From assembly GCA_032622095.1 (NCBI GenBank), contig CP136064.1, positions 188,345,794-188,409,793 of the forward strand: a stretch of DNA of 64,000 nt. Direction: 5' to 3'. The position numbers and the translations under genes were made by a program. This DNA is from Siphonodentalium dalli (lineage: Eukaryota > Mollusca > Scaphopoda > Gadilida > Siphonodentaliidae). Shown one piece after another: positions 22,111-34,086 of the stretch (the stretch's first letter is position 1; each line of letters starts with the position of its first letter). The notes below the pieces were generated by a model. That model was not told the DNA's origin. It did no database searches and saw nothing but the letters and a program-made list of their open reading frames with translations.

Positions 22111-22544
22111 ATGTCACAGCAGATGTTTGGTAGTCATCTTCAAAGAATTCGGTGTGTGACATGTTCTCACAGTCTGTGGCTGGCCAGTGGTTTCCTTTGC
22201 CTTTGATGTCGCGTTACGGCCTTGCCATTGTTTATAAATAATGTTTAACTGTGAATTTTTGTTCCTATGGATGGGCAATTAGCGATAATTATAGCCAAAA
22301 TGGATGATGTGCATCGGACTGCATCTATGTTTCATTTTTCAAATTTCATACTGTAAAACGTTCACCATTATTGACAAAGTCACAAAGTTTGTGGGATTCA
22401 GAATGTTCAAAATTACTGGACAGTTAATCGGTAACAAGTTTGTGTCATGTATATGTATATAAACTTTGGGGGGGATTGAGGGTGGGGAGTGGTGGGCCTC
22501 AGAATGACAAGCCTGCTGACTGACAGTTTATAACTGTGTTCAGG
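22111..22544. other. No recognised feature
   Basis: Unique sequence; a G-rich stretch lies at 22467-22498. Confidence 0.35.
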
Positions 22545-22612
22545 TCCCTCCGACACTGAATAAAGGCTCCCAAAGGGAGACTGTTTCAGCTAGTTAAGCA
22601 ATATTTTGGTTT
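22545..22612 (-). repeat. Dispersed repeat R7
   Basis: Inverted copy of 28737-28790; shares GGTCCCTCCGA, TGAATAAAGGCTCCCAAAGG and TGTTTCA. Confidence 0.65.
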
Positions 22613-22672
22613 GTGAGTTTATTGGTTAGGGGCACAGATCAAGTACGAATATTGGTGAGGTCTGCCGATTTT

Positions 22673-22800
22673 TAGCTCAACCTGACAAAGTCTGTTTTAA
22701 TATTCGTGGCGTTGTCAACAATTTCCTTTGGCACACCCTGTAGGCCACATCCTCATCCGAGTCATAACCCTTGTTGACATGAAATTTCCTGATTATTTTG
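22673..22800 (+). mobile_element. Family P 5' fragment P5
   Basis: TAGCTCAACCTGACAAAGTC followed by GTCAACAATTTCCTTTGGCAC and TAGGCCACATCC, the P leader wording. The body is missing. Confidence 0.55.
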
Positions 22801-24480
22801 TTTTCTGGATTATAACTTCATAGACTTAGAATTTATGGATTATTCTGGTGTATAATAAAATAAAACTGGGTGTGTTAATTAACAACATGCACAGAGAGTT
22901 GAAAGTTTTATTCAATGATTTTTCTTAAAAAGCAATTTGTAAACAAAACACTATTTCGTTACTGTTGTGGAAAATTGTCAATAATTGTCAATGATTTGAG
23001 GAACTCTTTATCTGGGAAGGAAAGATTCCATATACAAATGTAGATCCTTGATTTCTTGTACTATAGCACATTTACTTCTGTTCGTGTAGTAATTCAGGCA
23101 TAATAAATCAAAAAACAAAAAGTACATTGAGATCATAAATAGAGAATAATCACTTGATTGAACTGGTGATGTGATATAATTCATGAGACGCAGGGAGGTT
23201 GTACAAACACGAGAGCGCTCGAGTGTTTTACAAAATATTTCGTGCCTTGAATGAATTAATACACGTCACCCGTTCAATCAAATGATTATTATGTTTATTA
23301 TATTCCACTATGAACATCTGATTTACGAAAAATCTTAATAATGCATTTCGAAACCGCGTACGAATACATGATAGTTTTTTAACGTGATATAATTCTCTAG
23401 TGAAATTATCATTTATAATCATTCAAGAAATCAAGGTAAATCACACATAAGAATGTAATAAAATGTTAGAATCATAAATTCAGCAAATGACACATTCCGA
23501 GTACTATTTGAACTGGATCATGAATCAAGTTTGCACTGAAATCATAAATGTTATATTAAAGATACATGATCCGAATTAACGCTCCCAAATTACTATTTCT
23601 TTGGCTTCAGTGGTAAAAAAATATTTGATTTGTGTCGAGGTACCCACCCATCAGAGATCAGAGTGATCAGATTTTTGTTATTTCCCAAGATATGTAATTT
23701 TTGGTGGCCTGCCAATTATTTGTCAAGCCGACTGTCTCGGACCAAATTGGGGATAAAGATAGATAACTCTAAAATCAAGTGGCTTTGGGTGTTAGATATT
23801 TGACACTCCCGTCAGATTTCGTTGAACTAAATGTTGATAAATAACACGTGTTGGGCAATTTTATTCCAAAGTTGACTGTGGATAGAATTATATTTGGGCA
23901 ATTAATCGATTCTGGAAACTGAAGCGGCATTAAAAAATGTTGTTGTTGGAATCTGATGATATGGGGTGGATCGGATCAGATTTAGTACCTTTAATATTAA
24001 AGAGAAGTTTATCCCATTTCCATTGTTTATTATTAGGCTTTGCTGGGCTGATAAGAAGGCCCAACAAAGGCTTGGGCCTGTAGTCACTGTCGAAATATGA
24101 AGCCCGTAATATTACCTCCTTCCAGGATATGCAAACTCTGTACATGTGTACTTTGTGTGCATTTATTGATCCACCCTGATCCCTGGAATGCGAGCCTTCA
24201 CTATTGTTTAGTCTTGAATATTATATGCCTCTTTAGTGCAATAATTATATGATGGCCGTTGGAATAATTGTGATATTAATGGCATTATTTAACCACTGTG
24301 CAGGGGGTTATGCATAATACAAAAGGAATTTGATAGTGCCCTCCAGGCTAACATTCTGTGAGCGACATGACGTTAATGCCATTTACTATATGCTCTGCAG
24401 AGAAATAGCTCTAAATGGTCGTGAAAACGGCATATCAATCGTTTGTCTCAGCGAGTTAATACCAAAATGTTATTTGCTTG
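22801..24480. other. Unique AT-rich stretch
   Basis: No repeats or exons recognised in this 1.7-kb stretch, one of the least repetitive parts of the window. Confidence 0.4.
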
Positions 24481-24508
24481 TCGTATTAGCCTTAATTCAG
24501 TTGCTATC

Positions 24509-24545
24509 GATGACGTAAATTACGTCATCTTCTTTTAAGATGGCG
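24509..24545 (+). promoter_or_regulatory. Paired TGACGT half-sites beside AAGATGGCG
   Basis: GATGACGTAAA/TTTACGTCATC form a 21-bp palindrome (24509-24529), followed eight bases on by AAGATGGCG (24537-24545), a YY1-type motif found at many TATA-less animal promoters. No exon is recognised next to it. Confidence 0.3.
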
Positions 24546-24737
24546 TTACATATAGTCCATACTGATCTCTTATGGGACTGATATCGAGCTTCTTTTAGTG
24601 TTTTATCTATGAGCCAGAGACGAGTCAATCAGTTGGTGATCAGCTGATTTGTTTTTATATACATTTAATTTGGCAAAACAATCGCCTGAGAGAAATAATT
24701 GTAAATTGAAATAACGAAACTGCATATAATAAAAAGG

Positions 24738-24900
24738 TAACCTACGGCTTTTGACTGAAACACGAGAATAATCATTCGTGGGTACAAGCAAATATTGATT
24801 TTCCACTCGTGGCAAGCCGCTCATGGAAAATCGGTAGTAGCTTATACCCACTCATGATAAATCTCGTATTCAGTCAAAAACAGTAGGTCACAATTACCCT
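24738..24900. mobile_element. Palindromic MITE, unnamed
   Basis: Inverted arms ACCTACGGCTTTTGACTGAA and TTCAGTCAAAAACAGTAGGT enclose a further imperfect hairpin (GATTTTCCACTCGTGG / CTCATGGAAAATC). Single copy here. Confidence 0.6.
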
Positions 24901-25889
24901 GCCACCTGCAACATTCTATGTAATACTATATTATAATACTGAATACACCAGCATTATGATGGAGAAGGATACAGTTTTTTTAAGGCTGATTTCATCATGA
25001 GGCCATTGATGGACCATCCAAAAAAAAGCAGGACTTAGTCGAAACAGATGACAATTAGTAATTGGCCTCTATTGTGGTGTACCATCTTGTTGATATTTGC
25101 AAAATTCTATGTTATGCCATTATACTAATAATTCCTTGTTTGGACTATCGTGGAGTCATACTGATCTTATGTTTCAAATGTCACTAAGGAATTAGAGGTC
25201 TTTGTTTATTGAATGTAGACCAGATTTGTGCGTAGTTTTCAAGCTACAAACAGCCACAAACATTTAATACTTGCATGTTGACTATGGTCCCTATCATTTC
25301 TTTGTGTGCAATGTCATTGTTTAATGACGCCGAGTTATGTCATGATATCAATCGAAATGTTAAAAAAAAAGGAAAGCTTCATGCTATGAATGCAGGATTT
25401 TTCAGGTACTTACTTGACAAAACACAATTCAGAATTCAGAATTCCTGATGAGTTTAGTATGCATCAGGGAAGATAACTCTAAAAGTATGTTTCGTCAGGT
25501 ATAGTATAGATTTCTTTGAAAATTTAGTCTAAATTTAAGAGTCTGATTTTCTATCCTCTCATATTTTCTCATCAGCAAGTTCAACCAAAATTCAGAGGTC
25601 TCGGAGCATGGGCGGCACCCCCTCCCATGATTTTTGGAGATTACCCACTGTGAGTGTTTTGTGTCCCTTTAATAGTGGGAGATTACTTGGCGACTGAGAT
25701 CTAATCAGATATTAGATACATGAATGAATTACATGTATATCGGTTCTAGAAAAGCATAATTAATGTGAGCTTGAACCTTGAAATTGTATTAAAGGGACTC
25801 TTGAAAGGCCTTCGAAGTGGGTTCATTGGTTAATTGGGGTGTAAAGAGCTGAAAGACTACACAACAGAACTCTTAGAAAATGTGTTTGA
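24901..25889. other. No recognised feature
   Basis: Unique AT-rich sequence. Confidence 0.35.
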
Positions 25890-26063
25890 TACAGTAATGC
25901 CCTAAATAATCCACCCCTTAACCACAGCAGAATTATGAGTAACTTTTCTCAATGAGAGCTTTCCGATGAATGGCAACAAGCCATATTTCCGACTAAATCC
26001 TGAAAAGTTACCCATAATTCTGCTGTGGTTATAAAGGAGTCAATTATTTAGGGCATTACTGTA
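25890..26063. mobile_element. Family A MITE A7
   Basis: 174-bp copy with part of the left arm deleted (jump from GAGTAACTTTTC to TCAATGAGAGC). TA on both sides; the target was the palindrome TTTGATATCAAA. Confidence 0.85.
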
Positions 26064-26164
26064 TCAAACCCTGTTAGTTGACAAATGAGGTAAAGTTAAT
26101 GTTGCTCATGTGTTTTGTCACTACACAATTTGAGGATCTAGGATGTACGGTACCTCTGACATAA

Positions 26165-26905
26165 TGTGGGTTGCCGTGGGTTGCCGTCTGTCATCCATTC
26201 ATGCATCCATCAACAATTTCCTTTGGCTCACCCTACAGGCCACATCCCTCATCCGATCATCACCAAACTTCATATGGGTCTTTGGGTTCACGACATCTAG
26301 ATAAGAGCCATCAATTATTTCCTAAATTCGTTAAAAAACATGGCCTCCAGCACCCATTTTGGATTTCAAATTTGAATCCATCGGCACACCCTGCTGTCCA
26401 AATTTATTGGAGAAATGTTTTGAAAATTTACAGGCTTGTTTAGGATCACCTCTAGATGGGAGCTATCAAATTTTAGCGATTATCGATGAAAAACGTGGCC
26501 GCCAGCAGCCATCTTGGATTTTACTCTTTAAATGACTAATCCTTCGGCACAACCTACAGCCCATATCCCTTATCCCATTGTCACCAAAGTTCATAAGGAT
26601 CTTCAGGGTGACCTCTAGATGGGAGCCAATGATATTTTTCCGAATTTCGTTAAAAAACATTGTTGCCAGCAGCCATCTTGGATTTTACTCTTTTCATGAC
26701 TAAAAATTTTGTCACACCCTACATGCTGCATCCCTCATCCAAACTTCATATGGTTCTTTGGTGTGACCTCTAGATGGAAGATATCCAATTATTCCGAATT
26801 TTTTTTTAAAACGTGGGCGCCTGGAGCCATCTTGGATTTCACATTTGATTCTATTGGCGCACCATGTAGCCCACTTTTAGTGGAGAAATCTTTGAAATGA
26901 AATTT
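26165..26905 (+). mobile_element. Family P related array P7, diverged
   Basis: Leader CATCAACAATTTCCTTTGG, then about four units with CACCCTACAGGCCACATCC, GACCTCTAGATGGGAGC and GCCATCTTGGATTT. Neither the 5' hairpin nor the 3' end is present. 26906-26991 is unassigned. Confidence 0.65.
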
Positions 26906-26991
26906 ATTTCATTTACACAATACAATCCATTTACTGAAACTTTTTGACTTTCCTTCTTTATTATTCTATTAACTGCTCAGCATAAAATTAT

Positions 26992-27211
26992 TAACGCCTC
27001 CCCAAGCTTATGTTTGCGAAAACCCTGTGCCAAAGCATTCTCTTATATACTGTGTGTGAGACGCCCATAGGGAGATCGCATATATAAGAGAATGAATTGG
27101 CTTAACAATGTTTACCTTGATCTCCCTATGGAGACTCGCATATATAAGAGAATGCACTGACACAGGGTCTTTAATGCTGCACCAGTGCAGCTCCCGTCAT
27201 GAAAGTGTTAA
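26992..27211. mobile_element. Family C MITE C5
   Basis: TTAA at 26992-26995 and 27208-27211; two shortened C hairpins; right end GCTCCCGTCATGAAAGTG. Confidence 0.75.
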
Positions 27212-27299
27212 TAAATAAAAAAACGATGCTTGAATCAGCTGGTTGAAATTGGCACAAGTTCTGCCATATTACCCTTTGTTGCTTCCATCACCCCTACTA

Positions 27300-27590
27300 T
27301 TAACCCTTTCAGTGCCAGGGGCCGATGAGAGATCGGCCCTAATTTACGGCCTGTAAAATTGGCCCTAAAATTTTTAAAAAAATAAACATTTTTTTTTTTT
27401 AGATTTTAAAAAAATTATTAAAATTGTAAAAAATTGTAAAAAATAATAACAAATGATGAAAAATTGTTAGGCCAATGCATTCTCTTATATATGCGAGGCG
27501 ACCTATGGTCGACTCACATATATAAGAGAATGCATTGGCACAGGGTATATGGGTTGATACAAAAATCGGACCTGGCACTCAAAGGGTTAA
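27300..27590. mobile_element. Family C variant C6 with new ends
   Basis: TTAA-flanked, ends CCCTTTCAGTGCCAGG and CCTGGCACTCAAAGGG. A single perfect core hairpin (CATTCTCTTATATATGCGAG around CGACCTATGGTCG) sits beside an A/T tract. Only the core and the CCCTTT tips match other C copies. Confidence 0.8.
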
Positions 27591-27689
27591 TATCATGAAA
27601 TCGAATCGGATTGAGTATCTTTAATATCATGAAATTTCCCAGATGAGTGAGTTGCGAGTGAAAGAAGTCTTCTGCCTGTCAACAATCTG

Positions 27690-27990
27690 AATACATATAC
27701 ATGTACATATAAATCATGCATAACAATCTATCTTGTTCCAAATGATGCGATAAATCCTCAAGTGGGAATACGTATGTCGTTTCATTGGGATCAGGATGAA
27801 TGATGATTGTTGCTGTCCTACTAGTAATTGTTGTTACAATTCGGAATACATCAACTTTCCAATAAAAACAGTGAACTAGATCGCTGTCCCACATCTGTTT
27901 GCTCGATACCATGGAATGACTGTCCATCACCTAACTCCGCCAAAATATCTGGTTCGATGTGTACATTTGTTATAAAAGGAGGGTATTAAC
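27690..27990 (+). repeat. Dispersed repeat H, copy 1
   Basis: Shares ATCAACTTTCCAATAAAAAC, GTGAACTAGATC, CTGTCCCACATCTGTTTG and CAAATGATGCGAT with H2 (32590-33020) and H3 (41110-41295). Confidence 0.65.
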
Positions 27991-28129
27991 CTGCCTACTG
28001 GAAAAATTTGATCAGCTTCACAGAGAAAAATATTATTTTTATTATATTGTTCTGACAGCCAAAGATAATAACTTCCTATATTTCACAAAATTGATGTAAT
28101 TTAAAAAAAAACGGACGTATTATGTTATT

Positions 28130-28590
28130 TGTCTCTCCGTCTGTTCGCTTTTATCATTTCCGGATGATAACCTTTGTAAGTCTGAACTGAATGGAATGAA
28201 AATTGGTATGCAGGTTTACTAGTACAAAATACAGGTCAAATTCGAATATGGATTCCGTCCTCCAATTTTCACCAGAGTTACGACCATTTTTGTTGGAATT
28301 TGCAGTCAATTTTTGTTTCCTATTGATGACTTTAGTAAGTCTGAACTGAATGGAGTGTAATTTGGTATACTAGCACAAAATACAGGTCAAGTTCAAATTC
28401 GGGCGGAACCTCCAATTTTCACCAGAGCTACGGCACTTTTTGTTGGAAATTGCACCCAATTTCATTTCCAGATGATAACTTTTAGTAATTCTGAGCTGAA
28501 TGGAATGTGGTATACTAGCCCAAAATACAGAGGTTCGAATTTGGGTTCTGCCTGCCAATTTTCACCAGAGTAATGGCCCTTTATTGAAAT
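28130..28590 (+). repeat. Tandem repeat, three units of about 155 bp
   Basis: GTAAGTCTGAACTGAATGGA at 28176 and 28333, diverged at about 28485. Also ACAAAATACAGGTCAA and CCAATTTTCACCAGAG. Preceded by CTCTCCGTCTGTTCGC. Confidence 0.7.
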
Positions 28591-28736
28591 TACCACAGGC
28601 ATATTTGTCAAGCAATAGCGATGCTCTTGTTATCAAAGTTATCAGTTTCTATGAAGAAATGTGTAATTACTATTATAAACTGAGTTGTAAAATAACAATG
28701 TGTATAAAATATTATTCATGTGATATATACAACTAG

Positions 28737-29058
28737 ATGAAACAGGCTCCCTTTGGGAGCCTTTATTCAGCATCGGAGGGACTTGTGGTCCCTGTCTGCG
28801 ATTTGCACACATGACAGACAGGCCCTACTCTTTTATATATATTGATCATATTATTATGCTACTTCAATATATCCTCAGGAAAATAGGTTCATATTGGACC
28901 TTAATATTGACATTGGTTCATATTGGACTTATTTGGTTCATTTATAAGCCGATAGTGGACTGATACCCGTTATTCTATTGGATGGCGCTGTCCACAGTGA
29001 AAAGACATCTTAAGAGCGTACATCTGGTCCTGAAAGAGGTCCATAGTGAGTTTCTTTT
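28737..29058 (-). repeat. Repeats R7 and R6, second copies
   Basis: 28737-28790 is inverted relative to 22545-22612. 28790-29055 is inverted relative to 18055-18345. P1 is inserted at the R6 end. Confidence 0.6.
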
Positions 29059-31722
29059 TAGCTCAACTTTTGTTTGTTGAAATTGGAATGTAGATGGGAA
29101 CGAGTCATTTTGGGGTCATTCGGACAAAAAACATGGCCGCCAGCAGCCATATTGGATTTAAAAATTTAATCCATTAGCACGGGCCACAGGTCGTACTGTT
29201 CTTCTGATCATCATGAAATTTGTCATGGATGATAATATTGACATGTAGATGGGAACGAGTAATTTTGGGGTCATTCGGCCAAAAAACATGGCCGCCAGCA
29301 GCCATCTTGGATTTTACTCTTTGTATGACTTAATTCTTTAGCACGGGCTGCAGGTCGTACCTTTAGTCTGATCATCATAAAATGTGTCATGGATGTTAAC
29401 AATGACATGTAGATGGGAACTAGTCATTTTGGGGTCATTCGGCCAAAAAACATGGCCGCCAGCAGCCATCTTGGATTTTACTCTTTGTATGACTAAATTC
29501 TTTAGCACGGGCTGCAGGTCGTACCTTTAGTCTGATCATCATAAGATGTGTCATGGATGTTAACAATGACATGTAGATGGGAACGAGTCATTTTGGGGTC
29601 ATTCGGCCAAAAAACATGGCGCCAGCAGCCATCTTGGATTTTACTCTTTGTATGACTAAATTCTTTAGCACGGGCTGCAGGTCGTACCTTTATTCTGATC
29701 ATCATAAAATGTGTCATGGATGTTAACAATGACATGTAGATGGGAACTAGTCATTTTGGGGTCATTCGGCCAAAAAACATGGCCGCCAGCAGCCATCTTG
29801 GATTTTACTCTTTGTATGACTTAATTCTTTAGCACGGGCTGCAGGTCGTACCTTTAGTCCGATCATCATAAAATGTGTCATGGATGTTAACAATGACATG
29901 TAGATGGGAACGAGTAATTTTGGGGTCATTCGGCCAAAAAACCTGGTCGCCAGCAGCCATCTTGGATTTTACTCTTTGTATGACTAAATCCTTTAGCACG
30001 GGCTACAGGTTGTACCTTTAGTCTGATCATAATGAAATTTGTCAAGAATGTTAATATTGACATGTAGATGGGAACGAGTAATTTTGGGGTCATTCGGCCA
30101 AAAAACATGGCCACCAGCAGCCATCTTGGATTTTACTCTTTGTATGACTAAATCCTTTAGCACGGGCTGCAGGTCGTACCTTTAGTCTGATCATCATAAA
30201 ATGTGTCATGGATGTTAACAATGACATGTAGATGGGAACGAGTCATTTTGGGGTCATTCGGCCAAAAAACATGGCCGCCAGCAGCCATCTTGGATTTTAC
30301 TCTTTGTATGACTAAATTCTTTAGCACGGGCTGCAGGTCGTACCTTTAGTCCGATCATCATAAAATGTGTCATGGATGTTAACAATGACATGTAGATGGG
30401 AACGAGTAATTTTGGGGTCATTCGGCCAAAAAACCTGGTCGCCAGCAGCCATCTTGGATTTTACTCTTTGTATGACTAAATCCTTTAGCACGGGCTACAG
30501 GTTGTACCTTTAGTCTGATCATCATAAAATGTGTCATGGATGTTAACAATGACATGTAGATGGGAACGAGTAATTTTGGGGTCATTCGGCCAAAAAACCT
30601 GGTCGCCAGCAGCCATCTTGGATTTTACTCTTTGTATGACTAAATCCTTTAGCACGGGCTACAGGTTGTACCTTTAGTCTGATCATCATAAAATGTGTCA
30701 TGGATGTTAATAATGACATGTAGATGGGAACGAGTCATTTTGAGGTCATTCGGCCGAAAAACATGGCCGCCAGCAGCCATCTTGGATTTTACTCATTGCA
30801 TGACTAAATTCTTTAGCATGGGCTACAGGTCGTAGCTTTAGTCTGATCGTCATAAAATTTGTCATGGATGTTAACGATGACATGTAGATGGGAACGACTC
30901 ATTTTGGGGTCATTCGGCCGAAAACAAGGCCGCCAGCAGCCATCTTGGATTTTACTTTTCTCTTCATGTCTATAAACATGTATTAGATATTCAACTTTCT
31001 ACAGGTCGTACCTTTAGTCTGATCATCATAAAATTTGTCATGGTTGTTGAAATTGGAATGTAGATGGGAACAAGTCATTTTGGGGTCATTCGGACAAAAA
31101 ACATGGATTTAAAAATTTAATCCATTAGCACGGGCCACAGGTCGTACTGTTCGTCTGATGATCATGAAATTTGTCATGGATGATAATATTGACATGTAGA
31201 TGGGAACGAGTAATTTTGGGGTCATTCGGCCCAAAAACATGGCCGCCAGCAGCCATCTTGGATTTTACTCTTTGTATGACTAAATTCTTTAGCACGGGCT
31301 ACATGTCATACCTTTAGTCTGATCATCATAAAATTTGTCATGAATGTTAATAATGACATGTAGATGGGAACGAGTCATTTTGGGATCATTCGGATATAAA
31401 ACATGGCCGCCAGCAGCCATCTTGGATTTTACTCTTTGTATGACTAAATTCTTTAGCATGGGCTACAGGTCGTAGCTTTAGTCTGATCGTCATAAAATTT
31501 GTCATGGATGTTAACGATGACATGTAGATGGGAACGACTCATTTTGGGGTCATTCGGCCGAAAACAAGGCCGCCAGCAGCCATCTTGGATTTTACTTTTC
31601 TCTTCATGTCTATAAACATGTATTAGATATTCAACTTTCCACATTCCTAATGGCTCCATTGACTGTAATACATTAAATTATTCCCTTTCCAAGTTGAGCT
31701 AAAGTGTCATTGACACTTTCAT
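29059..31722 (+). mobile_element. Family P (Pearl/Helentron-like) element P1
   Basis: Starts TAGCTCAACTT, ends AAGTTGAGCTAAAGTGTCATTGACAC in two pieces (AAGTTGAGCTAA, GTGTCATTGACAC) then TTTCAT. Inside are about 16 tandem units of roughly 164 bp with CAGCAGCCATCTTGGATTTT, TTAGCACGGGCTRCAGGT, CATGTAGATGGGAACGAG and TTTTGGGGTCATTCGG. The stem and (CCGTC)n leader seen in P2-P4 are missing. Pearl elements of bivalves have such core monomers. No protein is encoded; open frames are monomer read-throughs. Confidence 0.8.
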
Positions 31723-32310
31723 TTATTTTTATACTCCCTGTTTTGGACCTGTCTGTCCGTGCGTCCGTGCGTCCGTACGTACGTCCGTCCGATGTCTGTT
31801 CATGTCATAACTTGAACAGTAGTGCTCGGATCTCAATGAAATTTTGTATGGCTGTGCATTACTATGAGGGCATTCAATAGACGGTTACATCGTTTTGTTC
31901 GAATTTTCCATTCTAGAGTTATTGATCTTTGTTTATCTTGAAATGTTGGATTTTTGGTCTGTCTGGTGTCTGTTCATGTCATAACTTCAACAATTGTGCT
32001 GGGATCTCAATGAAATTTGGTATGGATGTTCACTACTATGAGGACATTAAAAAGAGGGTTCCATCGTTTTGTTCAGATTTTCCATTCTGGAGTTATTCAT
32101 CTTTGTTTATCTGGAAATGTTGGTTGTTTGGTCCATCCAATGTCTGTTCAGCTCATAACTTGAACAGTAATGCTCGGATCTCAATGAAATTTTGTATGGA
32201 TGTTCACCACTATGAGGACATTTAATGACACATTCAAATGTTTGTTTTGTTTTTATTGTTCTATAGTTACTCATCTTTGTTTATATGAAAATGCTGGTGT
32301 TTGGGTCCAT
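31723..32310 (+). repeat. Tandem repeat, three units of about 173 bp, with CGTCCGT leader
   Basis: Leader GTCCGTGCGTCCGTGCGTCC near 31755, then GTCTGTTCATGTCATAACTT at about 31796, 31969 and (diverged) 32142. A 98-codon open frame at 31929-32225 arises from the period and is not a gene. Confidence 0.75.
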
Positions 32311-32589
32311 CTGTCTGAGTATAGCCCTCATAATTTTATTTATTTAATTAAATTTTTCAAAATTAATCAAAATTTTGAAAACTAACACCGTTAGTTAGTT
32401 GTACAGACCATGAGTTATTTTGTACACTTCTATCATGTCTCCTCTTTTTCGTCTATACTTTAGTGACATGAGGTTAGCCTTAACAAAATCGATTCTTATT
32501 ATTAAGGAAGTTCCAAAGCGATGGTAGTATCGTCTTTGTACCGGTAGCTCTCCTCTGTCAACATTGTTAATATTGACAACTTTGCATAC
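32311..32589. other. No recognised feature
   Basis: AT-rich sequence between two repeats. Confidence 0.35.
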
Positions 32590-33020
32590 AGAGCTGAACT
32601 TAAATCATGCATTGCAACACACCATTGACAAATGATGCGATGAATCGGCGGTGGGAATACGCATGTTGTTGCATCGCAATCAGGATGAATGATAAATTGT
32701 TGCAATCCTACAGTAATGCCCTAAATAATCAACTCCTTAACCATAGCAGAATTATGGGTAATTTTTTAGGATTTAGTCAGAAATATGGCTTGTTGCCATT
32801 CATCGGAAAGCTCTCCATATATCCGACTAAATCCTGAAAAATTTCCCATAATTCTGCTGTGGTTTAGGGGTCGATTATTTAGGACTTTACTGTAATTGAT
32901 GTTTATACAATTCAGAATAAATCAACTTTCCAATAAAAACGGTGAACTAGATCACTGTCCCACATCTATTTGTTTGATGGCATGTTATGACTCCATCATC
33001 TAGCTTTTCTAAAACATTTG
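32590..33020 (+). repeat. Dispersed repeat H, copy 2, split by A8
   Basis: Left part to ATTGTTGCAATCCTA and right part from ATTGATGTTTATACAATTC correspond to continuous H1 sequence around 27800-27850. Confidence 0.65.
32709..32894. mobile_element. Family A MITE A8 in repeat H
   Basis: 186 bp; right arm shortened. TA at both ends. Confidence 0.85.
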
Positions 33021-33675
33021 GATCGATTCTGTGCAAGTTGTCAGTTACTTACCATTGGTCAGTAGTTTTAAGTTTAGTTGTGTCGATTTATAGTGTAATC
33101 AACCTGCAGTGCGGTCTTTGCTTTGTTAAAGAAACTGGCAATGTCTTCAGTTCGACTGATGTTATTATTAAAATCCACAAGCAACCATCCAAGTGTTCTG
33201 AGTGAAAATTAAAATCTTCTGGGATGTATTTTTTTTTAGCGATATTATGGACCTCTTCGCATTTCACACAATGATGTGCCTAATGACAACAGTGCCATAC
33301 CCTTCAATAAAATACACCCAAACTACATTCATTTCTTAGATAAGTTATAATGCAATGAATCCTCAAGTCGGAATCACCCGTGGTCAAGTGGTGCTGCTAA
33401 TGTGCTATAATGTGGTTGGGTCCTGCTGAATTGCTATGATGTGGGTAGGGGAAACTGATGCTGTTATTTAAACAAGAAGTACTGTTATATTTATTTAATT
33501 TTCTCTTTTGTGGTGTTTCGATAATCTGAACATATGCAGGAAAAGCCATTATGCACACCAAACATTAAAAAACATATTTATTACGAAATAGTTTTAATAC
33601 TGGTTGTATTAGTTGTTGGAAATCAATTATATTTTTCAAAAATGTCCTTGAATGTTTCATACACACACTGGTTTT
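33021..33675. other. No recognised feature
   Basis: AT-rich; AATCCTCAAGTCGGAATC near 33357 echoes repeat H. Confidence 0.35.
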
Positions 33676-33822
33676 TAGCTCACCTGAGACGAAGTCTCCG
33701 GTGGAGCTATAGTCATCATGCCTCATCCGTCCGTCCATCCGTCCATCAATAATTCTTTAAACATCTTCTTCGGAACCATAGACCGAATGGGTTCATATTT
33801 GGTGTGGATGTTCCCTAGGTGA

Positions 33823-33956
33823 TAGGATAGGATAGGATAATTTATTTACAATATACACATGAATAATACAATGGAAGTAACACATAAAAGGTAATGTTGT
33901 ATATTGTTGGGGGTTAGCCTAGCCCTATCGGGCTGTCTTCCTGCTACCCCCTGCTA
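33823..33956 (-). mobile_element. Non-LTR retrotransposon 3' tail
   Basis: 134-bp insert, exact by comparison with M1 (18750-18770). Read on the minus strand it ends ATTGTAAATAAATTATCC followed by (TATCC)n, the form of a LINE 3' end with a short-repeat tail. 5' truncated; no clear target duplication. Confidence 0.6.
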
Positions 33957-34086
33957 CTCTCATTCAGATTTGTTCAAATGAGGTCACTGGGTTAAATAGT
34001 TGTGAAAGCAGGGCCATAACTCTATTTCTCCATAGTAATTCTTAGAATGACTTCTTCTCAAGAACCATTGGGCCGATTTAGCTTAT

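Noticed and set aside
29059-31722. CRISPR-like or centromeric satellite array
   Set aside because: Monomers are about 164 bp with no unique spacers, and the array has transposon ends on both sides.
31929-32225. 98-codon open frame with two similar halves
   Set aside because: It spans two units of a 173-bp tandem repeat; the likeness is the repeat period.
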